This document shows, one piece after another, positions 27,801-41,300 of a DNA stretch of 64,000 bases (position 1 is the first letter of the stretch; every line of letters begins with the position of its first letter). The stretch covers positions 45,847,690-45,911,689 of the forward strand of contig NW_019211457.1 in assembly GCF_002443255.2 (NCBI RefSeq), in the 5' to 3' direction. Source of the DNA: Varroa destructor (lineage: Eukaryota > Arthropoda > Arachnida > Mesostigmata > Varroidae). The notes under the pieces are model-generated. The model worked only from the letters and a program-made list of their open reading frames with translations. It was not told where the DNA came from and did no database searches. Both the position numbers and the translations under genes were made by a program.

Positions 27801-28607
27801 AGCGATGGTGGCAGACGCACGCCTCACCACTGCTTGCAGCGGTCACAGTAGCAGCGGGATTAGCAACCAGTGGATACCGATACAGACACGACTAGAGCTA
27901 GCGCCGGCCAGAGCTCATTCATTCGCCATAAGCAGCTAATTGGCTGACACATGGAGCTGTGCAGTCCGATGCTACATCGCGTTCGTGTGTTTACCCCGCC
28001 GTCATGGGTTTCGAACCGGTCACAACCGACAAGCAGCAATCTACAACTAGCTAATATCTAGTAATGGCTAGATGGATGAAATCCATGGCTCACGCAGCGC
28101 AAAACGATTTTCAGGTTATCATCAACGTCAACTAATGTCTCGCGTCTGTCTTGTGTAGATGACCGAGTCGATGGTATGCATGGTGGGACATAGACCAGTG
28201 AGTACTGCTGATCGTTTGCAGCTGTGCTGCAGTTCAATGTTGCGCTTTGGCGACTTGTTTGTTGTGTACATTAGTCAATGACGCACACATACACACACTC
28301 AAACACATGCACACAACACACGGGTGGACAGATGGACATACAGGCACAGACAAAGCCAAACGTTATTATTATCAAGGCTACGTTCAGGTTCAACGATAAC
28401 AAGTCCTACGTGGCGTCTAGTCTAGTGGCTTTGTGTAATCGTCATTGTACGGCAGCTTCGTCTGGCCATACATTAGGAAAGAAAGAAGCCCAGAGCCACA
28501 ATCTGCGTCGCTGTGCTAAACACGCAGTTAACACGCCAATTGTCCGTCTTTGCGGGTCTGTGACTGTTATACCTACCTGTGTTTGTATCTGTTGAGTGAA
28601 GTCTTCT
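21820..28607. promoter_or_regulatory. Divergent interval between syndapin and sphingomyelinase
   Basis: The two flanking genes are transcribed away from each other, so both promoters and their untranslated first exons should lie here. GC-rich, CpG-containing blocks at about 22.5-24.1 kb (with a (CTG)6 run at 23291-23308) and 27.64-28.2 kb are the best candidates. Between 24.2 and 27.6 kb the DNA is AT-rich with nothing recognisable. No TATA box or start site can be assigned with confidence. Confidence 0.4.
23291..23308. repeat. (CTG)6 triplet run
   Basis: Six uninterrupted CTG triplets within the GC-rich block upstream of syndapin. No exon borders surround it. Confidence 0.85.
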
Positions 28608-28812
28608 TCATTGGGTTAAAGTTAATGTTGCTGGTTGCTTTTCAATGTCAGGCTGATCCGCTGCTGCTGCTGCCCCACCGTGAGACTGAGGCTCGCTGTC
28701 AAAATAGCCAGTTTTGGAAGAGGAGTACCATGAGGAGGCAGCGTACGACCTGTCTTCCTGTGCGAGCCTAAGGTCGGTTGACGAAGTAGTGTTTATGCCT
28801 GCTAAACAACGT
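28608..28812 (-). CDS. Possible 3' coding exon of an unidentified gene
   Basis: On the minus strand the sequence TTCATTTCACAG forms a good acceptor directly before 28812. The following frame (entered in phase 2) is open for 67 codons to a TGA at 28608. The peptide is serine/tyrosine-rich and ends in an alanine run and a T/Q-rich tail, the composition of a disordered protein terminus rather than of translated intron. The frame also stays open upstream to 29024. I do not recognise it. Upstream exons would lie within or beyond the sphingomyelinase gene on the opposite strand. It could also be chance. Confidence 0.25.
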
Positions 28813-29121
28813 CTGTGAAATGAAGCCGTTGTAGTGGTGTTAGCTACAAACGAAAACGTTCTTTTCATTGGTATAGAACAAATTAAGGTGGTAGAAATAA
28901 TTTCATACTTAACAGCAGTGTTATTATCTGGGTAGAAAAGTAGATTGGACTCGTGCGACGGTGCACCGGTGTGGAAATGCGTGGTTCCTACTCGGGCCTT
29001 ACGAGCAAATGCTAATATCAACAAACGGTTCCGTAATCACAGTCCCTGAAGACTGTTTCGCAACTAATCGTTTTTTGTGCGTGCCCACAGTAGAAGACAG
29101 AACGGAGTGAACTCGAAAAAG

Positions 29122-29346
29122 ATGACGTGGATGAAGCACGCGGTGCCCGCTGGACTGGCATTTGTTATCTTTTTACCGCTGTTAGCTGTTCTGAAATACA
29201 ACAAGCCAACAGAGCAGTTTCATATCAAGGCACGGAGAGTGGCCGATTTCCAAAATGCTATGGAGAATGCAATCTATATGGATCAGAACCGCGAAAATGA
29301 GCTTGGCGACGTGATCAATGCCTTACAGACACTTAACGTTAACACG
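29122..29346 (+). CDS. Smpd1: Sphingomyelinase exon 1: signal sequence and N-terminus
   Basis: The exon begins at 29091 after a good acceptor (GTGCCCACAG) and the first in-frame ATG is at 29122. It encodes a short basic start, a hydrophobic stretch (AVPAGLAFVIFLPLLAVL) that suits a signal peptide or anchor, and a polar helix. No ASM motif is present, so membership rests on position, strand and phase. The assumed donor after ACG at 29346 (GTTGGT) is weak; GTACTC at 29351 or an unseen exon in the following 5.3-kb intron are alternatives. Confidence 0.6.
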
Positions 29347-32300
29347 GTTGGTACTCCTTTACCATTAGAAAAAAGAACTCTAAAAGAAACCTAGCTAGTC
29401 ATCTAATAGAATTTAGTTTTTACGAGGAGTTTTTGGCTAAGATATTTAATACAGCGGGAAGTTGTAGAAATGTTTTTTTTCTATACTCTCTATGGTATGA
29501 AAAGTAATAGAAACAAACGTCAAATTATGAAGATATAGTATTATTGTGGATGAGTAATCTATATGTATACTGATTAATTTCTCTAGAAAAAAGTCTGTCC
29601 CGAGACATGAAATGACCAACGAATATCCTCTATTTAATCTAGAAATTTATGAGTAAGCATTTTGTTTCCATCACCAGCAAATTCGCCAGTTGGTCATCAA
29701 TATAAATAGTGTTCGGCACCTCAAATATATAACACAATCTCTGTCTATACGTTTTGCATTTGAAAGGCGATAAGTCTGTACCATCGATATACTGCAAAAA
29801 GACGTCGCGTTTCAGTGTCTAGAGTCGATTGTCACACCGACGATTTACAATATGTCGTGCGATTTGGTGATCTCGATTTACTTAAATGCGCGCTATAAGA
29901 CAAAGAAAAAGACGGACCTTATCTAAGCAAAAGGGAGCATGCTCATGCTTCGGAAAAACACCATAGACGAGTATGTGATTAGAACAGGGTTACTACTCAG
30001 AAACCTCTTCTTTAGACTGACGACACACTCGAAACCTTGAGCATAGCGGATATTTTCGGCGGAATCACGATTGCTCGTAAAGAAGGGATATGTCAGCAGG
30101 CCTAAGAAAACTAACACACCTGTATTGCAGTAAGCCGGTGTTGGTTAACCGAAACGGGCTGAAGCTGGTCGTCAGCTAGCCGCACAAGGGGCCAAATGGG
30201 TTTTCGCCCGAATCCCGGATCGTATAAAATGATGAGTCTAGATGTCAGCGGATATCTAAATTGCGCTGCTTCCGTTATTATAGTGAGGTTGCTGAAAGGG
30301 AATAGCTCGTACTTGGAATTGCCTTGAACAAGGTGTCATTAGCGGTGTGTTCTGTAGACCCCAACTGGCGAAGCTTTCTGGACAGAATGCAAGTCGTGCT
30401 CCGGCCATTGGCTAGCGTTGATAACGGTTGAAAACTTCAACTTCAATAATTGTCGAATCTGGTAATTATCGTCTTTCTGCTCATGGTTTTTGTCGAATTT
30501 ATCAGACCAAGAAACGAGCTGGTTCAGGTTTATGACCGGCGACTTTCGATCTGCCTTCGGAGATGTTAGTCAGACTGGGGAAATTTTGAATGCCTTGCCC
30601 CTCTACATTACTCCGGTTAGTGTTTCTTCCAACCTTTATGGTTCGAGTTTTACGCCCGGTATCGTTGCTAGGCAGGCATCCCATCAGACAGATGGCTAGC
30701 ATAGACAGACAGACTTCGTTTCGAGCTGGGGGCCAGCCATCTATTAAAATACCTGGCTACCGTCAGCGACACCGGACGTAGAACTCAACACAGAGGGTGG
30801 AAAATATTAGGCAGGAGCTCATTGTAGAATAGCCTACGCTAACTGTGCTGCTGAAGATTCTCCTAATTTGTAAACGAGAAAAGTAAAGAAGCCAAAAAAA
30901 ACTTTCCACTAACATTACATGATTCACGGTCGTAAAAAATTTTTTTAAATCATAATCGCGTAACCGATGCGGACCAGCAGTGAAAAAGGTCAGATAGCGA
31001 AATCGTTTATTAGGTCAATCCCATTAAGCGTCTTATCTTTCGAAAACAGCCGATATTGATCTTTGGTTAAAAAAAAGTCCGTGTAGCAGAAACCAGATGC
31101 GTCGAAACAATTTCTTGATGTAATATTGCGCAGAAATAATTGCATTAAAGTAACATTGCCAAGAAAACGAAAACTTCAATGGTTGTTATAGGGCTTGTTT
31201 GGCAGTGCCACAGAACAAGATGATATCAGAATAATTACTAAGATGTCTAGTAACAATTGTATATATTATATTACATGATATGATTTTTCAGTCGGCTTGA
31301 GATCGATGGACGATCTGTGACGCCAAGTAACGCGAAACGCTACATCTGTTTTAGAACCAGTTTATGCTGCATTGATAGAAATACAGTATAATTCTTCCTT
31401 AACGATTACAAAGTGCTGTTAAATTGGCTACCACTGTATTAGTAAAATGGATACAGTTGTTTCTAAAAATTCGAATTTTTTAGCCCCCAGATGCCTGTAA
31501 TTAAACATAACTGCAATTGGAAGACAAGTCCTCTTATCTTATCAACAAATCAGCATAAAAAAGTTCTGATAAGTATCAATGGATAGTGCTTAAACAATCA
31601 AATTTCAAATGAGCCGTATTAATACTGTCAATGGTCATCTGCATATTGTATAGTAAATCCTTTTTTGTCTGTCGGGATCAGAAACTGGATATGGGAAATT
31701 GTCACATGAGTTCTTGGTAAACAAGAACTTGCACAAACATCTAATCCTGTTAGATACAGTTGTCGGGAGCTGTCCAATGAAGTCTATGCAGGTCTATGTA
31801 GTTGCCCGCTCACTAGGCGTACATGTTTCAATGAAGACTTTGTATCAATAGAGCAGTACTAGAACTACTTTCAGAGCGATGTCGTTTTTCTTTCATCATG
31901 GCTATGGGCTTGATCGCTTCACCTGCTAGATATTTGAAAAGGTAATACGTTTTATGTCTCGCAGGCCCGTATAGAAGTAGCAGAGTAATAATTTTAGCAA
32001 CTTTCGCTCGGCGATTTTACCCAAGGGGTTACTGGAACCCATTGTTTGCTATCCAAACTGTGGTACTATTCAACAGTGACCAGTAATCAAGAAAATCGAT
32101 TGTGCCTAGTTATGATTACCTCATTTTTGTCAGGAATTGCACTGTCAATAAAAGAGCTTGAAGGGTGCTCTGACTATCTACAACTGTCGACATTTTGCCA
32201 ACAAAAGTTGAGCAGTGTGACGATAGTCGATCCATTGACGCTTTCGCCTTGAACCAACTAGCTCTCTACTTTGTAGATGCTGCATATGTCTATTTACAAA

Positions 32301-35300
32301 ACGAATGGATGATGGAATTACGAACCCTGATTCGCGTTAGGTTCGTCGGATATTTCGGCTGTCGATCAGATCGGTATGGATCGCACGGTTCAAGCCGAAG
32401 ATTAAATTTACCTCATAATAAATAACTTAGCCCCCTGCTAGTATAAAGCATATCATGCACGATCTATTTAGTTGGGCGGTTCTCGGTCGTACACTGCTTG
32501 ATAACTTAAAAGATAGTTTATCAAGTACGAATGCAACAGCTCATCGGCGAAACTACTGAAAAAGGACTTTCAATTATTTCGTCTCTATTTGTTTTTTTCA
32601 GCATCTCATCATTAGCAGCTTATCATGAAAAGCCATCACCGATATGCCCCTATACACAGTTCCTTTGGATCATGAATTTTACAGAACTCGCCCAGTGCTT
32701 CGACACAGAAAGGTAGACTCACAATTGAGTTCTATCGCCGGATCAAGTCGATTAATGCCAGCCACGTTTCAATTGCCGGACGACACCGTTACATAACAAA
32801 TACGAAATAGCAAAGCTACAATACGGCCCTGCTGCGATAGCGCAGAAATATAGTGTGATTACTGTCATATTTTACAATGTAACGCTCCTACTCAATGTCG
32901 TAACAACATCGACATATCCCTGGGGGCCCCCGTATATCGGGGGTGTTACAGACACCGCTACTAGCACCAGCCTATGAAATCTTGTTGTCTTGTTGCTGTC
33001 CGGCTACAAAACCCTTTTACTCGGGCAATCAAAACTGCAGTCCATAGCGTTACAGTCGTTCAATGGCACTCCGGTCGCAATCCCAACACTATGCGATAGA
33101 TCGCACACATAAGCCCGGCCGCCAACCTACGCCACAGTTGAGTAGAAAAATTACCTGCTTTTTACCTAGGTAGTTAGCACATGGTAAGCTAGCTTAACGC
33201 TGCCCAATGAGAATCAGTTTTTGCATAGCCGAGAACAACGTCCGCCCAGCTTCATGATCGTATTGGATTGAAACGGTTGTTGTTCATTGTCGATTTTGGC
33301 GGCATCTTTGGACGTTTAATATCTTTGCACTGAGATATCGGGAAGGAAGGCGTATAGATATCGGCGCAGCTTGGACAGCGCGGAGTGAAGAAGATGCGCA
33401 GTGTGGCATCCCCGTGGCGGACGCCGTATATTTGTCATTATTGACAGTTTGATATCATATTATAATATCCGGTATTGACTACCCGTGAAAATTAGCATCC
33501 GCTAGATGTAGGAAAGGTGCGACAAAATGGCCGCGAAGCTGCTTGAAATTATTATTTGGCGTTTGAGTCCATGGTTGTTGGCTGATGTGTTTGTAAAACC
33601 ACAGTGGCTGTCCCGCGTCGTTTTACGCTACCAGGAATGTCTCGATACAAATACTCGTCGTATAAAGAACCGACACACCTATACTGACTAGGCGAATTGT
33701 CGAGTTCAAAAAACTATTTTACTGTAAGTTGTTATCCAAATGTAAGTTTACTATTGCCTAAAGCTACATAATGTGGCAATGTTTCGTGCCGCTAATACAG
33801 GATAACATAGATATATTCATTCAATTATTCTTAATTTTACCGCTTTACAGTCTGTGACGAAAACTGTGTTGAAGGGAACGATGCATCTTCATTATGATTT
33901 ACCGACACATCCAAACCGATTCGGCGAATTCAGAAACAGAAAATATGTTACGTTCAAGTACCGCTTGATTACGTATCAATAGTTTCTGAAGGCTCATCTT
34001 CGTTGAATAATGGGTGATCGATAGTGTAATGAAGCCGACATGTTTACATAAATGTGCTCCTCTGATCGCTTTCACAACCTGAATTCGTTGTTTTTCTGTG
34101 TTAAGAAAACGATAATATCCAATCTTTCGTTTCCCTGGGTAGCATGATCTACTCGCAATTACAATATTTAAAACTTGTAGCAAGCGTACTAACTTGATAT
34201 CCAGTAGCGGAAGAACCGCTTGTAAATTTCTATGGTAAACGAAAGGATCAAGCAAAAACGTAGTCTGAACTATTTGAGCCTAATTTTTTGCTGATTTCGT
34301 TATACAAAAGCGTCCAAAAAATGGCGCTAAACGATTCCAAAAGGGATGCCACAGAGAGGCTCGACCATTCGACAACGTCCGCCTTTTTCGCAGTTATCGA
34401 AAGGTCTGGGGACCGATATTTTGTCTTACAAAACGTTATCAGAGGCCAAAATACCTCACTAAACCAGTAACATAACATCAATTTGCTTTACAAAAAAAAA
34501 AAAATGGAAAAAAGTAATTCGTTTTTCGTTTTAATAGATCTTCTTATTGAAATTCAATCTCAGTCTACACTCTAGGTGTATCTTGACTGAGCTTTTCCTT
34601 TAACCAGGCGTATAACTAACTGTTCTTTCTTTCGGTATGTTATTGCAGATTCTCAACACTACAGACACAGGTGTGACTACGAACGAAACGTGCAAAACGT
34701 GCTTCACACTGTTTCGTTCTGCAAGGGTAGCTATGACACAATTCACGCGGCGCGAGTTAAAAAAGATGAGCGCGTTAGCGTGTTCCATTTTTGCGGCCGA
34801 CCTCGTCAGCCCTGACATTTGCCAAGGCCTCATTGATCAGTACCTCGACTCGGTAAGGACGCATGCATTCACTGAAGCTGTACTAGCTTCGATTTCATTC
34901 CAGACAATCGTCGGATAGTTTTTGCGGACTCTAATAAAAAAAATAAAGGATTATATATCTGTCCTGTGGACAAATAATTGTGTGAGTTTGCGATGACGAC
35001 GATTGTCGAAGATACTGTTCACTGATAAAGTTCCACTTGCCTCTGGGTGTCCGCGCAACGATTCTAGCCGAAAATGGGCTTTGATTTCAGAAAACGGCGC
35101 AGCCAACTAAATACAGCATAAAACAGTTTTCAGACTAACACAAACACAATACGACGTATGGCGTCTATACAGGTTGTATTCTTTTTCACGTTACGTTGCT
35201 AAGTGAAATGAATACGCTTACTACGACGACTATAATGAAGTGGACAAGGGTAGCTAGGCCCTGATTCTTTCTGTACATGCAGCCTACGTGAGAGTGGTAC

Positions 35301-38300
35301 GCTCTGAATACGTGCATGAGGTTGCTCTCAAAGGAACAATCATGACGTTAGTAGGGTGCTTACGTTCGGTGCTGAGAAATCTAAAACAAAGCCAGGTTAC
35401 TGCTGACCGTTGGCATACGCGCAGTGAGTTAGGCCGTCGTAGTATCGGCAAAATTGGACGAATTGTTTCGAAAGCAGATGACAGCGGACGAATGGTTGCA
35501 CTTCAGTTGAGCGTCGATAGATAACCTATAATACAAGCATTCAATCCACAAGTTTGTAACGGCGAATGGTATTAACAGTGTCGGAAGTGTCGGCAAACGC
35601 TGCTACGGAACGGCGCCCATCAGTTCGTTTACCGATATAGCAAAGGGTGAATATCGCACGTTTGATGCCGACGCAAATCTACTACGTTAGGTGCCCTAGC
35701 ATAAAAAGTAAAGTAATCGTTTTTATGTGTTAAGTAGGCTAAGCTCAAGCATCATTTGGATAGGTACCATCTCAATGCAAATATAGAAGAGCTTATTGAA
35801 TATTGTCGATAAAGTTTCTGGCAAGCATTCGAACTCGTTCATATCTCAGAAGTTTATGTGAAGTTTTCTAAATTGCGAAACCTTCAAATGCGGCGGGAAT
35901 CATTTGTTTTTCGATCAGTATATAATACACGTAGGTGGTGTTTTTGCTTTCTAGGGTAGTAGATGGAAAAGAGTTGCATCGCGCCCCTTCCTGATTCAGA
36001 AGTTAAATGCACATTTTGACGTATTTATTTACGAGGATAATTATCGTATAATATAAAATTGTGCCATATATAGTGGCAAAATAAATAGTCTCGCTAACTT
36101 CGAGCTATTTTGGGTCAATTGGTCATCAATTTCGTGTTTAGAGTAGTCACAGTTGCCCCACATGTTATACGTAATCTGAACAGATGTCTTTAAAGTCACA
36201 TTTAGCTGTTGGCGTTGATTGCACAACTCTGCTTTTTGCCCTTCTGGGTAATTTTCGAAAGCCGTTGACCTTATGCCTTACACCAGCATCATCCGTTACA
36301 GACCCATAGCAAAGCGTAGCGATTGACCAATTGTGGTGACAATATTTACGCTATACCTAATTCTAATTGAACGACAGCGTCAGAAGCCGCGATACATGTA
36401 GCTCACATTCAGTTTTTGACCGAATGAAATCGATTATTTTGAGACTTATATGCAACTTCCAATACGACTTAATATCAATCAACTTAGATGTACGCAAAGC
36501 TGGTCGTTTTATTGATCTGTTGCTGGTATGAATATATACAGTAAAGTCGACAACGAAAACACTAAATATAATTTACTTAGGAAAATGTATGGCTTATTAC
36601 TTAGCTTATTGTATGAATAAATACCAAACACGTCCGTCTGGAAGATCTGCAAGTTCGATCGATAACTTCTAGATCTGTCATTTAAAGAAGTTCAGCACTT
36701 GAAACCTATCCGGAGACCCAAGCGAAAGACTATAACTGAGGCTTATGTGTGTCGAAATTCATTCAGTCCGCAAGTAAACTCTTAGATATAGTCTAGGTCC
36801 TTTAAAACGATTTAGCAGCTTATTAGGTGTGTGAAATTATACTGATCATCTGTTTTGCTTCGTATTAATGATTTTCTGTGTACGTGTATCCATTTCTGGG
36901 TTCCACCAGGTATATAACATTGCCGAACGCGTATTCGCAGCAAAGATGAGCCAAAGTGACATTTGTGGTTTGATGTTTGGTCCCACCTGTGGACCAGTGA
37001 CCGCAAAACAACACACCTGGAAAGTAAACCTGCCCAAGAAGCTTCGTATGGGCGCAAAAACGAATCAAGTAAGTGATCTCAGTCGTAATGTTCCTATTAC
37101 ATAACCGCTGGCCAAATTTATTTCTTTCTCCTAAACTAGAGTGCAATAGCGAGTTCAGAATAAATTCGAAATATGCATTAGCTGATTAGGTTATCGTTAA
37201 CGAGCAACGCCCGTCTTGTTGTTTCCTCGCGCGGCTTTTGCGACGCAGGTCGGACCTGGAACTCAGGGAAACTTAGTGAGGAAATTTGAAACCAAGCGTA
37301 GCTGGCCTTCGTTTTATGCTGAGAAGAGCCATCAGTCGTCTGAAGCAATCCTTAACGTAGGCAGCACTTAGCGTAAAACTAATTTCTTTAGGTCCAACCC
37401 TCGAGACATCTATAAATTTAATAGGCTTGTCTATGAGACCCAATCAATGGTGATAGAATCAGATGAGACATAACCTAGTCATGACAGCTATCTATTTGAA
37501 GCGCATTCAAACATACAGTGTGAATATAAATTCTGCCAAAATCAAAACCTGTGTGTTATAACTAGCATGAAAACTTGGCATCTCTGTTCCTTACGCAGTC
37601 TTTCTGACAAGTACTTTCTCCCCTCTTGACGTCCCCGGTCAGTTCTCCAATTTATGCTGTCTGATTGTGAGAATATGGATAGGTTCCTTTTTCGAACACC
37701 GACACCAAACATCTAGCAGAGTTTGTATCTATGATGAGGCTGCTGACAATAAAACACGTATGGAGCCACATGATAGATTTTAGCCCGAAAATTACAGTCT
37801 TTCATGAAGTTGAACTTCGTACGTAAGTCTTACATCGATAAGATACTACTTACTCGTCGTTGCCATCGGTTAGGCGTCAAATTGTCATTGCTAATCTCAT
37901 TAGTAAAATTGTTTCTCTACTAACTAGCGTCCACAGATAAATACTTTGATGAAACAGCGTAAACGTTGCCTATCTGCTAAATCGTCGCCCTAAAAGGTTG
38001 CGGTTGTTATTGATTAAAACAAACAAAACAAAACTAGTTAGCGATGTCTGAACAGATTCTGTGACAGTTATTAGCGGCTCACGGCGTTAAAGCTAATTCA
38101 TGGCCAACCTTTTCAAAGGTATAAAAAATATATTAGAACGCAAGCCTCTAAGGCAATTTCAGAAGTAGAGATTATAGTATTCACGTTGCCAACGGTAACC
38201 AAACGTGGTACCTACTAGTTCTGATGATAAATTTATGTAAGTGTGTATTTGAATAACAAGCAGTGCACCAATATCGAGAACCTTAGTTCTAGCGGGAATT

Positions 38301-41300
38301 TTAAACGCGGGCAGTAATCTTCCGCAGCAACGTCTCGCTGCTTGCATTAATGCCGCTGACACCATTCGAGAATATCGAGATACTATGGAGCGTACTACTT
38401 TACTGATAGTACAGAAAAAGAGATTTCCATATATAAGACTATAAACGTATGCGCGTCCTTAAATGTTAGATAAACATACGATGATCGTTCGACTTAAATT
38501 AAACAAACACTAAAAGTATGTGCGTCTTTCTCTACAAAACGAAAAACGTTGCCAGACTTCTGCAACAATGAAGATTCTACATATATCCGATATCCATTAT
38601 GATCCACGCTATCGTCAAGGGGCCATAGCCCAGTGTGACCGGCCTCTTTGCTGTCGGGAGCTGCCCGAACAGCAGAACCCGGAATCGAACTTGCTACCAT
38701 TGGTAATTTCAACGGAATCGTCGAGTCTGAGCAACAAAAATGCCGAGAATCAGGCGGTCCGAATCAGTACGGAGGTTTCGATGTTAGCAGGCCATTTTGG
38801 TGATACACGTCACTGCGATATGCCGCTCGAGACGATCGAAAGCCTCGTCAACGATGCCGTCAGCATTACCGATAAGGTTTGATATATATACATATAATTC
38901 ATGCTTGTTTAATCTGCGTGAGCTTGTAGCTAATTACGTGAACACTGTAAAGAAAACGAGAAATAACTCGGGAGCGTGTATAACATTTGTGCTGATAATT
39001 GAGCTATAGTTATGAAGTGAATTAATCTTCGATGGTTACTCGACTTCCTCATCAACATGGCGTCTTCTTGCCAAATAATACTCAGAAAGAAATTTACTAG
39101 GTTCATAGCATCATACTTGTTATGGATAACTTCTTTGTAGTAATTTAGAGCATTCTATTTTTTCTTTGTTTTTGATACATAATATGAGTTCACAGATAAG
39201 TTGCTTTTCTCTAAGGACATTCTCTATCTGATTTTCCATTCGTTTTTACTAGTAGCATACCTTTATTATTAATACGATTAATTACCGCAGTATACCTGAT
39301 CAGATCTTACTTCTGTCGGAAGAGCAAATTTTATCTATAAAAATATAGAAAACCTTACTTTACGTATCTCACTAGACAACCTTCACCGTAAATTTACGAG
39401 CTTAACGGGTTTGTACCTGCGCGCGTAGTGCCAATCAAATCCAATTACGCCTGCGTCATTTTTTCTAACATCTCGACCTTACCAGATATCTCACGTTTAC
39501 CTGACGGGCGACATCCCACCGCACGATGTGTGGAAATCGAATAAAACGGAATACTGGAACATTACACGGACGGTCTATCAGTTGTTAGCCGATAAGTTGA
39601 GTTTTGACGTGCCAGTATTTCCTGCCGTGGGAAATCACGAGGCTGTACCTCCGAATCTATTTTCTACTGAGACTAGCAATAAAACCTTCCGACAATCGCT
39701 TCCCACTGTCAAAACTTTAGAGCTCTACGAAAGCTTAGCGGATATTTGGCAGGCCTGGCTTGCTGATGAGCAACTGGTTACGGTACGTTCTCGCACGTAT
39801 TTGATAGTTCTATAAATACAATCAATGAAGTAGTGAAAGATTTAGCACTGCAGCAGGTAATGCCCTATAGCTCAGTAAAACTGAGCGACAAATTCTTTGC
39901 CTATTATTCTCAATTTTTCTTAGGTTGAACAACTTCTTTGACGTCAATTGATTTTCATACGGGGCGCAAATTTTACGATATCAAAAATGGTTCTGCCTGT
40001 TCTTCCAGGTGCGCCGCGGCGGCTTTTACGCCAAAACAGTTTCGCCTGCATTAAAAGTGATTTCGTTAAACACTAATATGTGTTACTACCTCAATTTATG
40101 GCTGTTAGCCGATTCTCGCGATCCTGCAGGACAGCTTGCGTGGTTAGTGCGAGAGCTCGCTGACAGCGAAGGACGAGGTCAATTCGTCCATATTCTTGGT
40201 CATGTGCCCCCTTCAAGTTTCGATTGCATCTACACGTGGAGTGAACAGTTCCTGAGAATCGTCCAAAGGTAGGAAAGATTCATCTCTCTCTATCAAAAAG
40301 CCAGATATAGTCTACTTTATAAATGTTTTGTGTCAGATAACAGTATACATGAAATTCTAACTAACTAGCTCGCAACTAGATTCATAATTAAAATATATGG
40401 ACCTCTTACTGTACAACCAAAATTTCGGTAATGATGAGCTACATTTGCCTAATAGCATAAATTCGAGCGCATAGATTTGCCATAAAAAACTCTTAAGAAC
40501 TAAGACTGATTGTGGTAGATGGATAATTGTCTAGATGTTTATAATAATTTTGACTTGTGAGTGGATTAATATGTGATTAGTCCATGTTGGAACTTCTACT
40601 TTACATAAATTCGTGAAGTCACTTTGACCAAAACAATTTCGTAGTAAGGGCCGTAAGTTTTCAGGTGATCACAATCACCATGGTATTTGTCGTAGCAAGT
40701 TATGTCACAGGCAGATTTTTTTCGTTTGAAAACAAGGCCAGTGCGTTCGCATCGACCCGCTTATATCGAGCAATTATGCGCAAAAACAGATCACAGAAAA
40801 TGCTGATATTTTACCCTCATTAAGCCGTGCGTCATACGTGCAGTAGACTCCATGGATCGCGTCGTTGATTCCGTATTCTCCTGATCAAATGCACCCAGAA
40901 CGATTAAAGCGTGTATACAGTGTTAAGCAAAAAAATATACAGTACCTGATTAGTATGCAAAAGCACGACATCATTTCCGCACAGAAATAAAACAAAGTTC
41001 ATAAACTTGATATGCATTGACCTGAACAGACATGTTTATTAAATTAAAAGTTATCACATCGTTCGAAGCCATAATATTCCATTAATGCAATTATTCATTT
41101 ATTTAGAGTGATAATATGACAAAGATTCATTCCATTCATAAGGAGAAGATATATACGTCACATAGGAAAATAGGTTATCTAAGAAACCGAAAATCTGAAA
41201 AACTAACTTCAAATATTTTTTGTGTTTGGGAAATAATTTTATAAAAAAAAATATTTTTTTTCAAATTTAAATACACCTTTATTCGAAAGTAAGGGCATAA

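Noticed and set aside
28005..28025. GGTTTCGAACCGGT, a B-box-like motif on either strand
   Set aside because: The five bases on each side of the loop do not pair, and no cloverleaf can be drawn on either strand.
35288..35524. Open frame in a sphingomyelinase intron
   Set aside because: The flanking exons join perfectly in phase 0 without it, and it has no matching splice borders.
38159..38365. Minus-strand frame with ATG in sphingomyelinase intron 3
   Set aside because: No recognisable product and no splice signals; only 68 codons.
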